A DNA stretch of 64,000 bases from Clostridiales bacterium (GCA_018366495.1 JAGZHZ010000004.1:1-64000), one strand, 5' to 3'; numbered from the stretch's first letter, positions 25,101 through 34,854 are shown. A program made the numbers and translations. The notes: generated from the letters alone by a model not told the origin.

Positions 25101-25730
25101 TTATTTATTTTCCTGTTTTGTCTGCATCCGTTTAATGACTTTCAGACGTGTGAATTCTTCACGTTCCTTTTCTTCCAGAGCATTTTGAATGCTCGTAGTC
25201 AGAGCTTCGTATGTCGGAATCGTTATATTTTTCAGAGCGTTTGCACGTTTCTGCGTCTTTTTAATATTGTTTGCAAGACGGTATGCAGAGTTTTCAACCA
25301 TGGACAGACGGATCGTCAGATTTTTTACTTTCTCGAAAGCAATCTTTGCCTGATCGAGAGAAGGCTTTGTAGAATAATAAGAATAGACAGAGCGAGGCGG
25401 TGTCTCATCATATTCTACAAGAGGAATCTCTGTACCCATGATGCTTCGCGTTTTAATACGGATGGAATCCTCAATCGGCACGGAGAAGGATACTTCCTGC
25501 ACATAGTTGATTCCAAGCTCGATATTGGCGCGCTGAAGCGCGCTGTAGGCGGTACGGAACGTTTCGTCGATCTCACTTTGGATCTCAGATGCTTTTGCAA
25601 TCAGATCCATGATTTCACGGATTAAAATATTTCTTTTTTTATCCATCAATTCATAACCCTGTCTGGCAAGAATTAATGAATTCTTAGCGAGAATCAGATT
25701 TCCCTTTGTGGGGAAGGTGTTTGGATTCAT
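25101..25730 (-). CDS. ntpD: V-type ATPase subunit D
   Basis: A 209-residue coiled-coil protein forming the central rotor stalk of the V/A-type ATPase. The N-terminus NPFPTKGNL-like (NPNTFPTKGNLILAKNSL) and C-terminal RVNAL-type helix (QKRANALKNITIP) are family hallmarks. It is the last gene of the nine-gene operon and overlaps subunit B by four bases. It should couple catalysis in A3B3 to the membrane K ring. Confidence 0.94.
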   Translation of the reverse strand: MNPNTFPTKGNLILAKNSLILARQGYELMDKKRNILIREIMDLIAKASEIQSEIDETFRTAYSALQRANIELGINYVQEVSFSVPIEDSIRIKTRSIMGTEIPLVEYDETPPRSVYSYYSTKPSLDQAKIAFEKVKNLTIRLSMVENSAYRLANNIKKTQKRANALKNITIPTYEALTTSIQNALEEKEREEFTRLKVIKRMQTKQENK

Positions 25731-27121
25731 ACAGTCACCTCGGAATTTTCCGGTTTATAATAGCGATCCAGGATCTTCGTGTCAATACGGTCAAGCTCTT
25801 CTCTAGGAAGCATTCCAAGAAGCTTCCAGCCCTTGTCAAGCGTCTCAGAGATCGAACGGTTTTCATCTTCTCCCTGACCGACAAATTCGGATTCAAATGC
25901 TTTTCCAAAGAGCAGATATTTTTTATCGAGAGGAGACAGCTCATCCTCACCGATAACAGAGGCGAGCGCTCTGGCGTCTCCCACTTTTGCATAGCAGGAG
26001 AAAAGCTGGTTGGCAACCGCCTGATGATCTTCTCTTGTATAGCCTTCTCCGATACCGTCTTTCATCAGACGGGACAGAGACGGCAGAACATTGATCGGAG
26101 GATAGATGGCCTGACCGTGAAGCTGGCGGTCCAGTACAATCTGACCTTCTGTGATATATCCTGTCAAGTCAGGAATCGGATGTGTGATATCATCGTTCGG
26201 CATTGTGAGGATTGGGATCTGTGTCACAGATCCGTTCACGCCCTGAACGATACCGGCACGTTCATAGATGGTTGCAAGTTCACTGTACAGATAACCAGGG
26301 AATCCTTTACGGCTTGGGATCTCTCCCTTTGAGGAAGAAACCTCACGCATTGCCTCTGCAAAAGAAGTCATATCTGTCAGGATGACGAGGATGTGCATTC
26401 CTTTTTCAAAGGCAAGATATTCTGCGGCAGTCAGAGCAACTTTTGGTGTGATCAGTCGCTCTACGACAGGATCGTTTGCCAGATTCAGATACATTACAAC
26501 GTGGTCGGAAACGCCGCTTTCCTCAAATGTCTTGCGGAAGAACTGGGCAACGTCATACTTAATACCCATCGCTGCAAACACAATCGCAAACTTTTCGTCA
26601 GAATTTTCACCAAGAGAAGCCTGCTTTACGATCTGGGCTGCAAGACGATCATGCGGAAGACCGTTTCCAGAAAAGATCGGAAGCTTCTGACCGCGAATCA
26701 GTGTTGTAAGTCCGTCAATAGCGGATATTCCTGTACGGATATAGTTTCTTGGATATTCACGCGTCACAGGGTTCAGCGGCAGACCGTTGATATTCATTTT
26801 CTTTTCCGGTGTGATCTCACCAAGACCGTCGATCGGCTGTCCGATTCCGTTGAAGGTACGTCCCAGAATCTCAGGGGAGAGGGCAAGTTCCATCGGATGT
26901 CCTGTCAAGTGAGTTCGAGTATTTTGAAGAGACATATTTTCTGTACTTTCAAATACCTGAATGACGGCTTTATCTTCATAGATCTCAACAATACGTCCCA
27001 GTTTTTTATCCGTTCCATCGACTGTAATCTCCACGATTTCTTCAAAAGAAGCATCCTGAACATCTTCCAGAACGACTAAAGGACCATTGATCTGACTAAG
27101 CCCTAAATATTCGATAGCCAT
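25727..27121 (-). CDS. ntpB: V-type ATPase subunit B
   Basis: A 464-residue non-catalytic nucleotide-binding subunit of the V1/A1 head. It begins AIEYLGLSQINGPLVVLE and contains the SGNGLPHD loop in place of a catalytic P-loop, plus the conserved ILTDMTSFAEAMREVSS and GYLYSELATIYERAG stretches. It alternates with subunit A in the hexamer. AAAGGAG precedes its ATG, 14 bp after the subunit A stop. Confidence 0.95.
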   Translation of the reverse strand: MAIEYLGLSQINGPLVVLEDVQDASFEEIVEITVDGTDKKLGRIVEIYEDKAVIQVFESTENMSLQNTRTHLTGHPMELALSPEILGRTFNGIGQPIDGLGEITPEKKMNINGLPLNPVTREYPRNYIRTGISAIDGLTTLIRGQKLPIFSGNGLPHDRLAAQIVKQASLGENSDEKFAIVFAAMGIKYDVAQFFRKTFEESGVSDHVVMYLNLANDPVVERLITPKVALTAAEYLAFEKGMHILVILTDMTSFAEAMREVSSSKGEIPSRKGFPGYLYSELATIYERAGIVQGVNGSVTQIPILTMPNDDITHPIPDLTGYITEGQIVLDRQLHGQAIYPPINVLPSLSRLMKDGIGEGYTREDHQAVANQLFSCYAKVGDARALASVIGEDELSPLDKKYLLFGKAFESEFVGQGEDENRSISETLDKGWKLLGMLPREELDRIDTKILDRYYKPENSEVTV

Positions 27122-27135
27122 AATAATTCTCCTTT

Positions 27136-28902
27136 CTATGCGTTTTCTTCAAGGACAGCCTCAAAAAACTGATCGACTGCTGTTTTATATTCCTGGAACA
27201 TTTCCAGTTTGTCATTAGGAACATCGTATTTGATTGCAATGATGCGATCAAAGATATCATGTGATTTTAAGACGGACATCGGCATTCCCATCGTCACGAG
27301 CGCTTTTGATTTCTGATACAGATAAAGGATGACATCCATCATCAGGAACTGTTTTTCCATCGGTACGCAGGTATCTTCCTGATGGAACGCATTCTGCTGT
27401 AAAAATCCAAGTCGAATGACACGGGCGATTTCCAGCGTCAGTTTCTGATCATCCGGCAGCACATCACCGCCGATCAGTTTTACGATTTCCATCAGTTTGC
27501 TTTCCTGATTCAGAAGAGCCATGATCTGATTTCTGTAATCTACAAAATTCGGATTGACATGATCTTTGTACCAAGGAGCCAGATCAGCCATATATTCGCT
27601 GTAACTTGTCAGCCAGTGGATGGCAGGAAAGTGTCTTGCATAGGCGAGGGATTTATCCAGTCCCCAGAAACAGCGCACAAAACGTTTTGTGTTCTGTGTG
27701 ACAGGCTCTGAGAAATCTCCGCCCTGAGGGGAGACAGCTCCGATGATGGAGACGGAACCTTCCGTTTCATTTAAATTCTGCATCATTCCGGCACGCTCAT
27801 AAAAAGCGGAAAGACGGGAGGCAAGATATGCCGGGAAACCTTCCTCAGCAGGCATCTCTTCGAGACGACCGGAGAGTTCACGCAGCGCCTCTGCCCATCG
27901 GGATGTGGAGTCTGCCATGATTGCTACATCATATCCCATATCTCTGTAATATTCTGCAAGTGTCACGCCTGTATAGATAGAAGCTTCTCGTGCCGCAACA
28001 GGCATGTTTGAAGTGTTGGCGATCAGTGCAGTACGATCCATCAGAGGTTTGCCGGTGCGAGGGTCCGTCAGTTCGGAGAACTCTTCCAGAACCTGCGTCA
28101 TCTCATTTCCACGTTCGCCGCAGCCAATATAGATGATGATATCAGCATTTGCCCATTTGGCAATCTGGTGCTGCGTCATTGTCTTTCCTGTTCCGAATCC
28201 GCCAGGAACAGCGGCAGTGCCGCCCTTTGCGATCGGGAACAAGGTATCGAGAATACGCTGACCGGTGATCAGAGGTTCTGATGCCGTATAGCGGTTTAAA
28301 GTCGGTCTCGGAATACGGATCGGCCATTTCTGAGCGATCGTCAGATCCTGCTCTTTTCCATTGTCGAGCCGGATTGTGACGATTGGATCAAAAATACGAT
28401 AATTTCCGTCAGAGACAACTTTTGTCACGATTCCGGACAGTGTCGGGGGAACCATCGCACGGTGGAGAACAGCCGGTGTTTCCTGAATTTCAGCGATGAT
28501 TGTACCTCCGCGCACAACATCTCCCTCTTTTACCGTGATATGTGTCTCCCACAGCTTTTCTGTGTCAAGAGAATCGACGCTGACGCCGCGGCTGATATAC
28601 TTTCCGGAAGACTTTGCGATCTCACTTAAAGGACGTTCAATTCCATCAAAGATATTATTTAAGATACCAGGACCGAGTGTCACGGAGATGGCGTCGCCTG
28701 TCGCCTCAACGATTTCACCTGGCTTTAATCCGGTTGTCTCCTCAAATACCTGAACGGTAGTAGTGTCCAAAGTCAGACCGATTACTTCACCGACAAGCTT
28801 TTCTTTCCCGACATAAACCATCTCTGACATTTTAAATCCGGTATTTCCCTTCAGATAAATGACAGGGCCGTTGATACCGTAGATTATGCCTGTTTTATTC
28901 AT
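27136..28902 (-). CDS. ntpA: V-type ATPase catalytic subunit A
   Basis: A 588-residue catalytic subunit. The P-loop GGFGTGKT is at 234-241, followed by the conserved IYIGCGERGNEMTQVLEEF, and the A-type non-homologous insertion lies between residues 110 and 200. It hydrolyses (or makes) ATP to drive ion movement. GGAGG precedes ATG 28902, and the gene overlaps subunit E by eight bases. Full length, no anomaly. Confidence 0.96.
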   Translation of the reverse strand: MNKTGIIYGINGPVIYLKGNTGFKMSEMVYVGKEKLVGEVIGLTLDTTTVQVFEETTGLKPGEIVEATGDAISVTLGPGILNNIFDGIERPLSEIAKSSGKYISRGVSVDSLDTEKLWETHITVKEGDVVRGGTIIAEIQETPAVLHRAMVPPTLSGIVTKVVSDGNYRIFDPIVTIRLDNGKEQDLTIAQKWPIRIPRPTLNRYTASEPLITGQRILDTLFPIAKGGTAAVPGGFGTGKTMTQHQIAKWANADIIIYIGCGERGNEMTQVLEEFSELTDPRTGKPLMDRTALIANTSNMPVAAREASIYTGVTLAEYYRDMGYDVAIMADSTSRWAEALRELSGRLEEMPAEEGFPAYLASRLSAFYERAGMMQNLNETEGSVSIIGAVSPQGGDFSEPVTQNTKRFVRCFWGLDKSLAYARHFPAIHWLTSYSEYMADLAPWYKDHVNPNFVDYRNQIMALLNQESKLMEIVKLIGGDVLPDDQKLTLEIARVIRLGFLQQNAFHQEDTCVPMEKQFLMMDVILYLYQKSKALVTMGMPMSVLKSHDIFDRIIAIKYDVPNDKLEMFQEYKTAVDQFFEAVLEENA

Positions 28903-29488
28903 GGATCATTCCTCCGTTAAATGTAAACTCCTTTTTCATCTCCTCCAGCTTTGTCTGGAAAGAGTGGTCGATCAAGATGCGGCGGCTGGGAATCACAGCT
29001 TTTGTACCGCCGAGAAAAGAAGACTTTGCGATCATAAAGGAAATATTTTTTTCTGATGTGAGACAATCCAGAAGAGGAGCATCATCGACATCGAGATAAA
29101 TGTGAACTTCCTGCCCTCTTGCAATTCTCAGAATGTCTTCTACCTGCAGTTTTAAGAGAGCGATATAATCGTCTGTTTTTTTGTATGCGTCTAATTTATC
29201 TATCACTTCTGAGAAAAGTTTGTCTTTTAACTCATTTTGATGCTGGGTCAAAAGGCGTTTCAGCTTCAGCTGCTCTTTTGACAGCTCCATATTGTTTGCA
29301 CGCTGGATACTTTCTGTCTCCGTTCTGATCTGGAGAGCGACCTGACGGTCTTTACCCTGTTTGTGATCAGAAAAAATTTTATCAAGAGCCTTTTGATGCT
29401 CCCCTACCATATCGGACGCAAGGGATGTTGCCTTCGCAATCGAAGATTCTTCAAAATGTTTCAGTTTTTCTTCAGTTGTCAATATCAT
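28895..29488 (-). CDS. ntpE: V-type ATPase subunit E
   Basis: A roughly 197-residue peripheral-stalk subunit: a charged N-terminal helix (TEEKLKHFEESSIAKATSLASDM) and a globular C-terminal part that touches the catalytic head. Start is uncertain: ATG 29488 is preferred, GTG 29491 overlaps the AGGTG ribosome site, and TTG 29482 has the best spacing to it. It lies between subunits F and A. Confidence 0.88.
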   Translation of the reverse strand: MILTTEEKLKHFEESSIAKATSLASDMVGEHQKALDKIFSDHKQGKDRQVALQIRTETESIQRANNMELSKEQLKLKRLLTQHQNELKDKLFSEVIDKLDAYKKTDDYIALLKLQVEDILRIARGQEVHIYLDVDDAPLLDCLTSEKNISFMIAKSSFLGGTKAVIPSRRILIDHSFQTKLEEMKKEFTFNGGMIHE

Positions 29489-29496
29489 CACCTACT

Positions 29497-29805
29497 TTAC
29501 AATTTTATTCCGATAGCTTCATTGACGTAATCTGTGATAAAGTTTGGTTTTCTTCCTGTTCCGTGACGGTCAGGAATCTCAACAATCAGCGGAAGCTTTC
29601 TGTTCAGTTTTACGTCGTCAATGATATCCGGAAATTCCCGACCGAATTTTTCTGTCAGAAGAATAATGCCGATCTGCCTGTCGGCGATCGTGCGCTCAAG
29701 AGCTTCTTTGAGCTCTTGGCGTTCGTGGACAACACAGCCTTCCACGCCTGCTAGCCGCATTCCGGTATATGTGTCCACATTGTCACTGATCAGATACATT
29801 TTCAT
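29497..29805 (-). CDS. V-type ATPase subunit F
   Basis: A 102-residue central-stalk subunit (called NtpG in Enterococcus hirae). The N-terminus MYLISDNVDTYTGMRLAGVEG and IGIILLTEKFGREFPD are typical. It binds subunit D in the rotor. It begins four bases after the subunit K stop. Confidence 0.92.
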   Translation of the reverse strand: MKMYLISDNVDTYTGMRLAGVEGCVVHERQELKEALERTIADRQIGIILLTEKFGREFPDIIDDVKLNRKLPLIVEIPDRHGTGRKPNFITDYVNEAIGIKL

Positions 29806-29808
29806 AAA

Positions 29809-30252
29809 TTATAATTTACCTAAGATCATGAAGGAGATGATCAGACCATAGAGAGCAACACCTTCGGCAAGACCTACGAAAATCAGGGATTTACCTAAGA
29901 TACTCTGATCTTCGCTGATCGCACCGAGAGCAGCGCTTGCAGCACTAGCAACTGCAATACCACCACCGATACAGGAAAGTCCAGTAACGAGCGCAGCAGC
30001 AAGATATCCAAGACCTGTGGAAAGTCCGTTTGATGCAGCGACAGCTTCTTCAGCAGCCATTGCGGTGGAAGCATCACCTGTGAAAGCGATGACATTGGCA
30101 AGGATTAATGTACCGAAGAAGAAGAAGACGTTGACAGCGAGAGACGCTTTGTATCTTCCGCGTGTCTTTTTACCCATGAGGAATGCTCCAAATGGCAGAA
30201 AAATGCTGAGAATCAATGCAACTACAAGTGTTATCTGTGTAAGGGTATTCAT
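29809..30252 (-). CDS. ntpK: V-type ATPase subunit K (membrane ring)
   Basis: A 147-residue proteolipid with four membrane helices forming the ion-carrying ring. The only membrane carboxylate in the C-terminal helix is Glu130 in GLAEGVALYGLII, the expected ion-binding residue; the first helical pair has no equivalent acid, as in duplicated V-type subunits. Whether Na+ or H+ is carried cannot be told from the sequence by eye. AGGAGG precedes ATG 30252. Confidence 0.93.
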   Translation of the reverse strand: MNTLTQITLVVALILSIFLPFGAFLMGKKTRGRYKASLAVNVFFFFGTLILANVIAFTGDASTAMAAEEAVAASNGLSTGLGYLAAALVTGLSCIGGGIAVASAASAALGAISEDQSILGKSLIFVGLAEGVALYGLIISFMILGKL

Positions 30253-30277
30253 ATTTTTATCCTCCTGATTTTAAAAT

Positions 30278-32218
30278 TTATTTTGCAGCTTTTTTTCCAA
30301 ACGGCTTAAATTCGTGACCTGTTCCGTGATAGAAACGGCTGAACATTTCGTAGTACTCCAGACGCAGAACCTGAATACCGACAATCAAACCTTCCATGCC
30401 GCACACGAATAAGTTTCCTAAAACGATTACAGCCCAGTTTGGGGCAGCGCCGTTTTCAGCGCCGGCAAGCATCAGCACAACTTCCATCATAGCAGCGTGG
30501 CTGACTGCGAAGGCTCCGATACGGACAAAAGAAAGTGTATTGGAAAAATAACTTAACAATACTTCAAACAATTCAAAAAATGTCTGGACAACAAACATAC
30601 CTTTTTGTTTTGGCATATAATCGGCACGCTTCTGTACAAGCTTTCCGAGAGGCTCCTTCAAAGCGATTAAAAGCAGAGGGATGCCAAACATTACTACAAG
30701 CACGATTGCAGCCGGCAGAGCATGACCTGTCATAAATAAAACAACCGTTAAAACGATTGCGCCGTAAAAGACAAGACCAGCAAGTCCGTTTGTATCAAAC
30801 CAGGTTGCTTCAGGATCTTTTGATTTTAATCCATTAATAATATGGAAGATCATTGTGATCAGAATTAAAATCATACCAAAAGCGATTGCAACGATGAACA
30901 CCGTATTTAATTTACCGATGAACGGAATCGTTGTCATATGATCGACAGGGCGCAGCCAGATCGGTTCAATGATATCTTCAAATCCAAAGATACTTCCGAA
31001 CAGGAATCCAAATATGGTGGAAAAGATACCGGCACAGCCCACAATCGCTGCAAGGTTAATTTTCTTAAAGCGATACAAAAGGAATCCTCCGACAGCCAGA
31101 AGCAGTCCCTGACCGACATCTCCGAACATTGCGCCGAAGATGAAAGCGTATGTCAGCGCTACAAAGATCGTCGGATCGATTTCATTGTAGGCAGGAAGTC
31201 CATACATCCGGATAAACATCTCAAAAGGCTTAAAGATTTTAGGGTTTTTCAGCTTTGTAGGCGGTTCATCGACTCTTCCGGAGTCTTCATCCTCCACAAT
31301 GCAGTAGATATCGTCATCATCTTCAATATCTTTCTGGAAAGCAGTGGCATCCTCCTGTGACATCCATCCGCATAGGATATAGAATGTCTGATGATGCTCT
31401 TTTGCCGTCGTACATGCGGCAAGCTTTCGCACGTCGAAATTGGCGGACAGCGTCTCCAGTTTTGATTTCGCACACTGAAGTTCTTCTTTATTCTGTTCCA
31501 GAATACCTGCAACCTGTTTGTCACAGTCATCAATCCGTTTTTCAAGAGAGAGAATGGTTTTCTCTAACTCATCAGAAGCCTCTTTCGGAGTTCCTGTGTA
31601 ATCATCTGGAATGTAAGTGCGTTCAAAATGCATGGAAGCATAAATAGCATCAATTTTTTCCGCCTGAACGGAAGGCACAAAATACACGCCCCAGACATAT
31701 TTTTTATCCGCAGAACAGTTAAAAAACAGAGTGTCCAAGTCATCATAGATGTATTTCTGAAGCTTGGAATAATATTCATGTTCAATTTTTCCGAAGCGGA
31801 ATTTGATAAAACGGAATCCCAGCAACTCATGAAGGTTGAAGTCAAAAGATGAGAATGGCAAAATCTTGGCGAGAGAAGCTTTTGTTTCCTCAAGCTGATG
31901 TTCCATCTCACTTTTTTGTTTATAGATCTCGTTGATCTGTGTATCAAGGGATTGTACCACTTCCATGGCATGTTCTTTTGAACAGACGTCAGAAGAACTG
32001 CAGGATGTGATTGAAAGCTGCTGACAGAAGGAATCTGCCTTATTCAGCAGTTCGCGGTAAGGATTCAACTCCATATAAGGACGAAGATTCTCTACTGTGT
32101 TTAACTTAGACAGAGCGTTTTCAAGATGAATCTCATATTTTGAGAGGTATTGATCGACAACACGGTCAATATCATTCTGAGGACCGGTGATACTCAGAAA
32201 TTTCATTTTTACAATCAC
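30278..32218 (-). CDS. ntpI: V-type ATPase subunit I (a-subunit)
   Basis: A 646-residue stator: a long cytosolic coiled-coil half (1-330) followed by about seven membrane helices that include FVRIGAFAVSHAAMM, where the conserved Arg faces the K ring. The start codon is GTG at 32218: AGGAGG at 32228-32233 has a nine-base spacing to it, while the first ATG lies four codons further in. It forms the ion half-channels of the complex. Confidence 0.94.
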   Translation of the reverse strand: MIVKMKFLSITGPQNDIDRVVDQYLSKYEIHLENALSKLNTVENLRPYMELNPYRELLNKADSFCQQLSITSCSSSDVCSKEHAMEVVQSLDTQINEIYKQKSEMEHQLEETKASLAKILPFSSFDFNLHELLGFRFIKFRFGKIEHEYYSKLQKYIYDDLDTLFFNCSADKKYVWGVYFVPSVQAEKIDAIYASMHFERTYIPDDYTGTPKEASDELEKTILSLEKRIDDCDKQVAGILEQNKEELQCAKSKLETLSANFDVRKLAACTTAKEHHQTFYILCGWMSQEDATAFQKDIEDDDDIYCIVEDEDSGRVDEPPTKLKNPKIFKPFEMFIRMYGLPAYNEIDPTIFVALTYAFIFGAMFGDVGQGLLLAVGGFLLYRFKKINLAAIVGCAGIFSTIFGFLFGSIFGFEDIIEPIWLRPVDHMTTIPFIGKLNTVFIVAIAFGMILILITMIFHIINGLKSKDPEATWFDTNGLAGLVFYGAIVLTVVLFMTGHALPAAIVLVVMFGIPLLLIALKEPLGKLVQKRADYMPKQKGMFVVQTFFELFEVLLSYFSNTLSFVRIGAFAVSHAAMMEVVLMLAGAENGAAPNWAVIVLGNLFVCGMEGLIVGIQVLRLEYYEMFSRFYHGTGHEFKPFGKKAAK

Positions 32219-32236
32219 ACTTATACACCTCCTTTA

Positions 32237-33274
32237 CTAATAGATAATATATTTGAGCGTTTCGGACGGAGAGATGCCGTAACGAATACACTCCAGAGCA
32301 GTAGTCAGCCTGTCCACCTCATGTTCTTTCTCAAACAGATAAGAGATAATGACTGCAATCGAATAAGGATTCTTTCTTGCATTGTCACGCTGCACTTTAT
32401 GGCGGATGAGACTGTACATGGACTCCAGGGAAGGAATATCAAAATCTTTATACCGCACTGCATAGTATGTCTTGAGCAGCGCTTCCTGGAATTCCTTGAT
32501 GTCGGATGCTTCCACAAGCCGTTTGATGTCTTCTTTTTTTAAATGATAGTTAATAGGAATCAAAATGGCGTAGATTTCTGACGGCGACATCCGATAAAAC
32601 TGTTTTGACCGGTAGATCCAGTCGATGTTAAGTAAATCCATCTTTGTACCGTACGCTTCCGTAACGATTTCAAGTGGTTTACCTTTCAAAAGGTGGTCTT
32701 TCTCCTTCCAGAAGGAAGAGAAATAGTAAAGATCAAGTGCCATCTCATAATCCCAGAGAGTAGAGGACGGTTTTTCAGATACTTTGACAAGACAATCATA
32801 GTAAACGGAATCTTTCAAAACGTTGAGAAATTCTTCCATTGTCTCACACGCAGACAGTTTTCCGATATCAATCTTGGAATGCTGGTCAAAAAAATTTTGA
32901 AAAATTGTAAGATCCAGATCAAACATACGATGGTCAAAAATAGAACGCATACAACTTTTCAAAACAACTAATTCATATCTCTGAAAATACATGGATAAAA
33001 ATTTCCTCTGGTGAATGCTGGCAAACCGATAAATTTTCTGAAATGCAATGTAAATGGAATTTGTCAGCATACGCTCAATCTCTCCACGGTGGAGTTCGGA
33101 CTCGTCTTTTCCATAAAAGACGTTTGTGTATCCAGGATGCTGTCTGATATACACGAGAGCTTCCGGAACGGTGGAAATCTGAGCAAGCTCTTCATATTCT
33201 TTGTTTGTGAAGAGATGGCTGTGCATGGCGCGGATTTTTGTAGCAGTACCGCTATAGGCTAATAATTGTCCCAT
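32237..33274 (-). CDS. ntpC: V-type ATPase subunit C (d-subunit)
   Basis: A 345-residue helical protein that caps the K ring and connects it to the D/F rotor. It matches the NtpC/AC39 family (GTATKIRAMHSHLF at the start, repeated YYFSSFW and AYGTKMDLLNIDWIYR segments). It lies between the small stalk subunit and subunit I; in E. hirae the C gene sits later in the operon. Confidence 0.9.
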   Translation of the reverse strand: MGQLLAYSGTATKIRAMHSHLFTNKEYEELAQISTVPEALVYIRQHPGYTNVFYGKDESELHRGEIERMLTNSIYIAFQKIYRFASIHQRKFLSMYFQRYELVVLKSCMRSIFDHRMFDLDLTIFQNFFDQHSKIDIGKLSACETMEEFLNVLKDSVYYDCLVKVSEKPSSTLWDYEMALDLYYFSSFWKEKDHLLKGKPLEIVTEAYGTKMDLLNIDWIYRSKQFYRMSPSEIYAILIPINYHLKKEDIKRLVEASDIKEFQEALLKTYYAVRYKDFDIPSLESMYSLIRHKVQRDNARKNPYSIAVIISYLFEKEHEVDRLTTALECIRYGISPSETLKYIIY

Positions 33275-33278
33275 AATC

Positions 33279-33590
33279 TCACATCCTAATCAAATTTTGC
33301 AAAATTTCGTCTGCAAGTTGTTCATGCTGCTGTTCATAAATCGTGAGCATATTCTGAATAGCCGCATCGGTACTTTGTTTTAAGTCTTTTAGCTCTTGGT
33401 CCATGCGCGCGGATAGTTTTCGCCTCAGATCTGAGAGCGTATCAGCCATTTTTTGATCTTCTGCTGCATCGTACAATGAGATCTTTTCTTTGAGCTGCTC
33501 GTCAAGCTTTTTTGAATCGGCAGCGGCACTGTCTATGATACGGACAGATGCTGTTTCGATCTCGGACAACTTACTGATAATTTGATCCAT
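33279..33590 (-). CDS. V-type ATPase peripheral-stalk subunit G/H
   Basis: A 103-residue, almost entirely helical charged protein, matching the small stalk partner of subunit E (NtpF/AhaH type) by size, coiled-coil pattern and first position in the operon. AAAGGAGG precedes ATG 33590. Sequence identity of such stalk proteins is low, so the call rests partly on context. Confidence 0.8.
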   Translation of the reverse strand: MDQIISKLSEIETASVRIIDSAAADSKKLDEQLKEKISLYDAAEDQKMADTLSDLRRKLSARMDQELKDLKQSTDAAIQNMLTIYEQQHEQLADEILQNLIRM

Positions 33591-33739
33591 TTTTTTACCT
33601 CCTTTGTATTTTACTATTTTACACCTTTATTAAAAAATTGCCACTATAAATTTTTACAAAAAAAATTAATAAAATTCTAAAAAAAAATTAAAATTACACA
33701 AGAAAAAATAGAAATTTTGGTGTAAATTTTTATTGCTTC

Positions 33740-33767
33740 TTGACACGTTTCGGAAAAAGAATATCAT
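33740..33767 (+). promoter_or_regulatory. Promoter of trmB
   Basis: TTGACA (33740-33745), 16-base spacer, TATCAT (33762-33767), 55 bp before the start codon. The V-ATPase promoter must lie in the same 230-bp gap on the minus strand; I could not pick it out with confidence. Confidence 0.7.
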
Positions 33768-33821
33768 ATATGTATATAAATATGTATAAAATTAAAAACA
33801 GAAAGAACAGGAGAAAAATAT

Positions 33822-34463
33822 ATGAGACTGAGAAACATCCCAGGATCGCGCGAAGTGATTGGAGAAAGCAAATATGTCATTCATGAGATGGAAAAAGCAA
33901 AGGGAAAATGGTCTGAAATTTTTCAAAACGATCATCCGATTTATCTTGAAGTTGGAATGGGTAAGGGACGTTTTATTACTCAGCTTGCGCTTGAAAATCC
34001 AGACAAAAACTTTATAGGTATTGAGAAATATTCCAGTGTATTGCTGCGCGCGCTTGAAAAAAGAGAGCAGCTTCCAGAACTTATGAATCTTTATTTCTTG
34101 AGAATGGATGCAGAAGATCTGGAAAATGTATTTGCACCGGGAGAAGTTTCAGGAATCTATCTGAATTTTTCTGATCCATGGCCAAAGGACCGCCATGCCA
34201 AGAGAAGACTTCCTTCAAAGGAATTTCTGGCTCGCTATGATAAAATTTTAGTCAGAGAAGGAAAGGTTGAATTTAAGACGGATAATATAGACCTGTTCCG
34301 ATTTGCGCTTGAGCAGGTGGAAGAGGCAGGCTGGAAATTAGAAGCACATACATTTGATCTTCATAATGATTCGGAAATGGTAAAAGGAAATATTATGACA
34401 GAATATGAGGAACGGTTTTCTTCTCAGGGTAATCCAATTTGTAAGATGATTATCAGCCGATAA
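33822..34463 (+). CDS. trmB: tRNA (guanine-N7-)-methyltransferase
   Basis: A 213-residue S-adenosylmethionine enzyme making m7G46 in tRNA variable loops. The SAM-binding EVGMGKGRFI and catalytic/tRNA-binding NFSDPWPKDRHAKRRL are diagnostic, as is the C-terminal TEYEERF. Length is normal. Own promoter; a small open frame follows. Confidence 0.95.
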   Translation: MRLRNIPGSREVIGESKYVIHEMEKAKGKWSEIFQNDHPIYLEVGMGKGRFITQLALENPDKNFIGIEKYSSVLLRALEKREQLPELMNLYFLRMDAEDLENVFAPGEVSGIYLNFSDPWPKDRHAKRRLPSKEFLARYDKILVREGKVEFKTDNIDLFRFALEQVEEAGWKLEAHTFDLHNDSEMVKGNIMTEYEERFSSQGNPICKMIISR

Positions 34464-34531
34464 AAAATGGCAGAAAATGAAAATTTCCAGCATACATAAT
34501 AATAAGAAAAATCAGAAAGGTTTGTTTTAGC

Positions 34532-34687
34532 GTGAGAAGACATCACAGACTTCAGGAATCATTAAAACAGCTTTCGTATGATAAACCGGGAATCGACAAC
34601 CGTGCAGTTAAAATCCGAAAATCTCTGGATGATGTAAAAAAAACGCTGGATAGTGCGTGGAAGAAAAAAGACCGTCAACGGGAATAA
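34532..34687 (+). CDS. Possible 51-residue basic protein
   Basis: A GTG-started frame (codons for VRRHHRLQESLKQLSYDKPG at the start) of 51 codons ending in TAA, with AAAGG at 34516-34520, 11 bases before the start. It is Lys/Arg-rich with amphipathic helical spacing and lies between trmB and a terminator, so it would be cotranscribed with trmB. I do not recognise it. The GTG start and long ribosome-site spacing keep confidence modest. Confidence 0.45.
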   Translation: MRRHHRLQESLKQLSYDKPGIDNRAVKIRKSLDDVKKTLDSAWKKKDRQRE

Positions 34688-34784
34688 GGAAATCAAAGAA
34701 ACAGACAGATAGAGAAACAGAAAAGTAAAAAAACGAAGAGTTAAAAAGTTAAAAGAAATAGAGAAAGTAAAAAGAAAAAAACAG

Positions 34785-34835
34785 AAAGAGTTTCATCGGA
34801 AAGGCAGATGCATCTTTGCGATGAAACTCTTTTTT
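34785..34835 (+). terminator. Terminator after trmB and the small gene
   Basis: AAAGAGTTTCATCG pairs with CGATGAAACTCTTT around a 20-base loop, with six T on the plus strand; the minus side (CTCTTTCTGTTTTTTT) may also serve the convergent AI-2E gene. Confidence 0.8.
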
Positions 34836-34854
34836 GATCCATGTGAAAGTTTTA

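Noticed and set aside
25706..26332. 208-codon plus-strand frame opposite subunits D and B
   Set aside because: Antisense shadow with Cys/Phe-rich composition and no start signals.
26393..27079. 228-codon plus-strand frame inside subunit B of the V-ATPase
   Set aside because: Antisense to a highly conserved gene; composition not protein-like.
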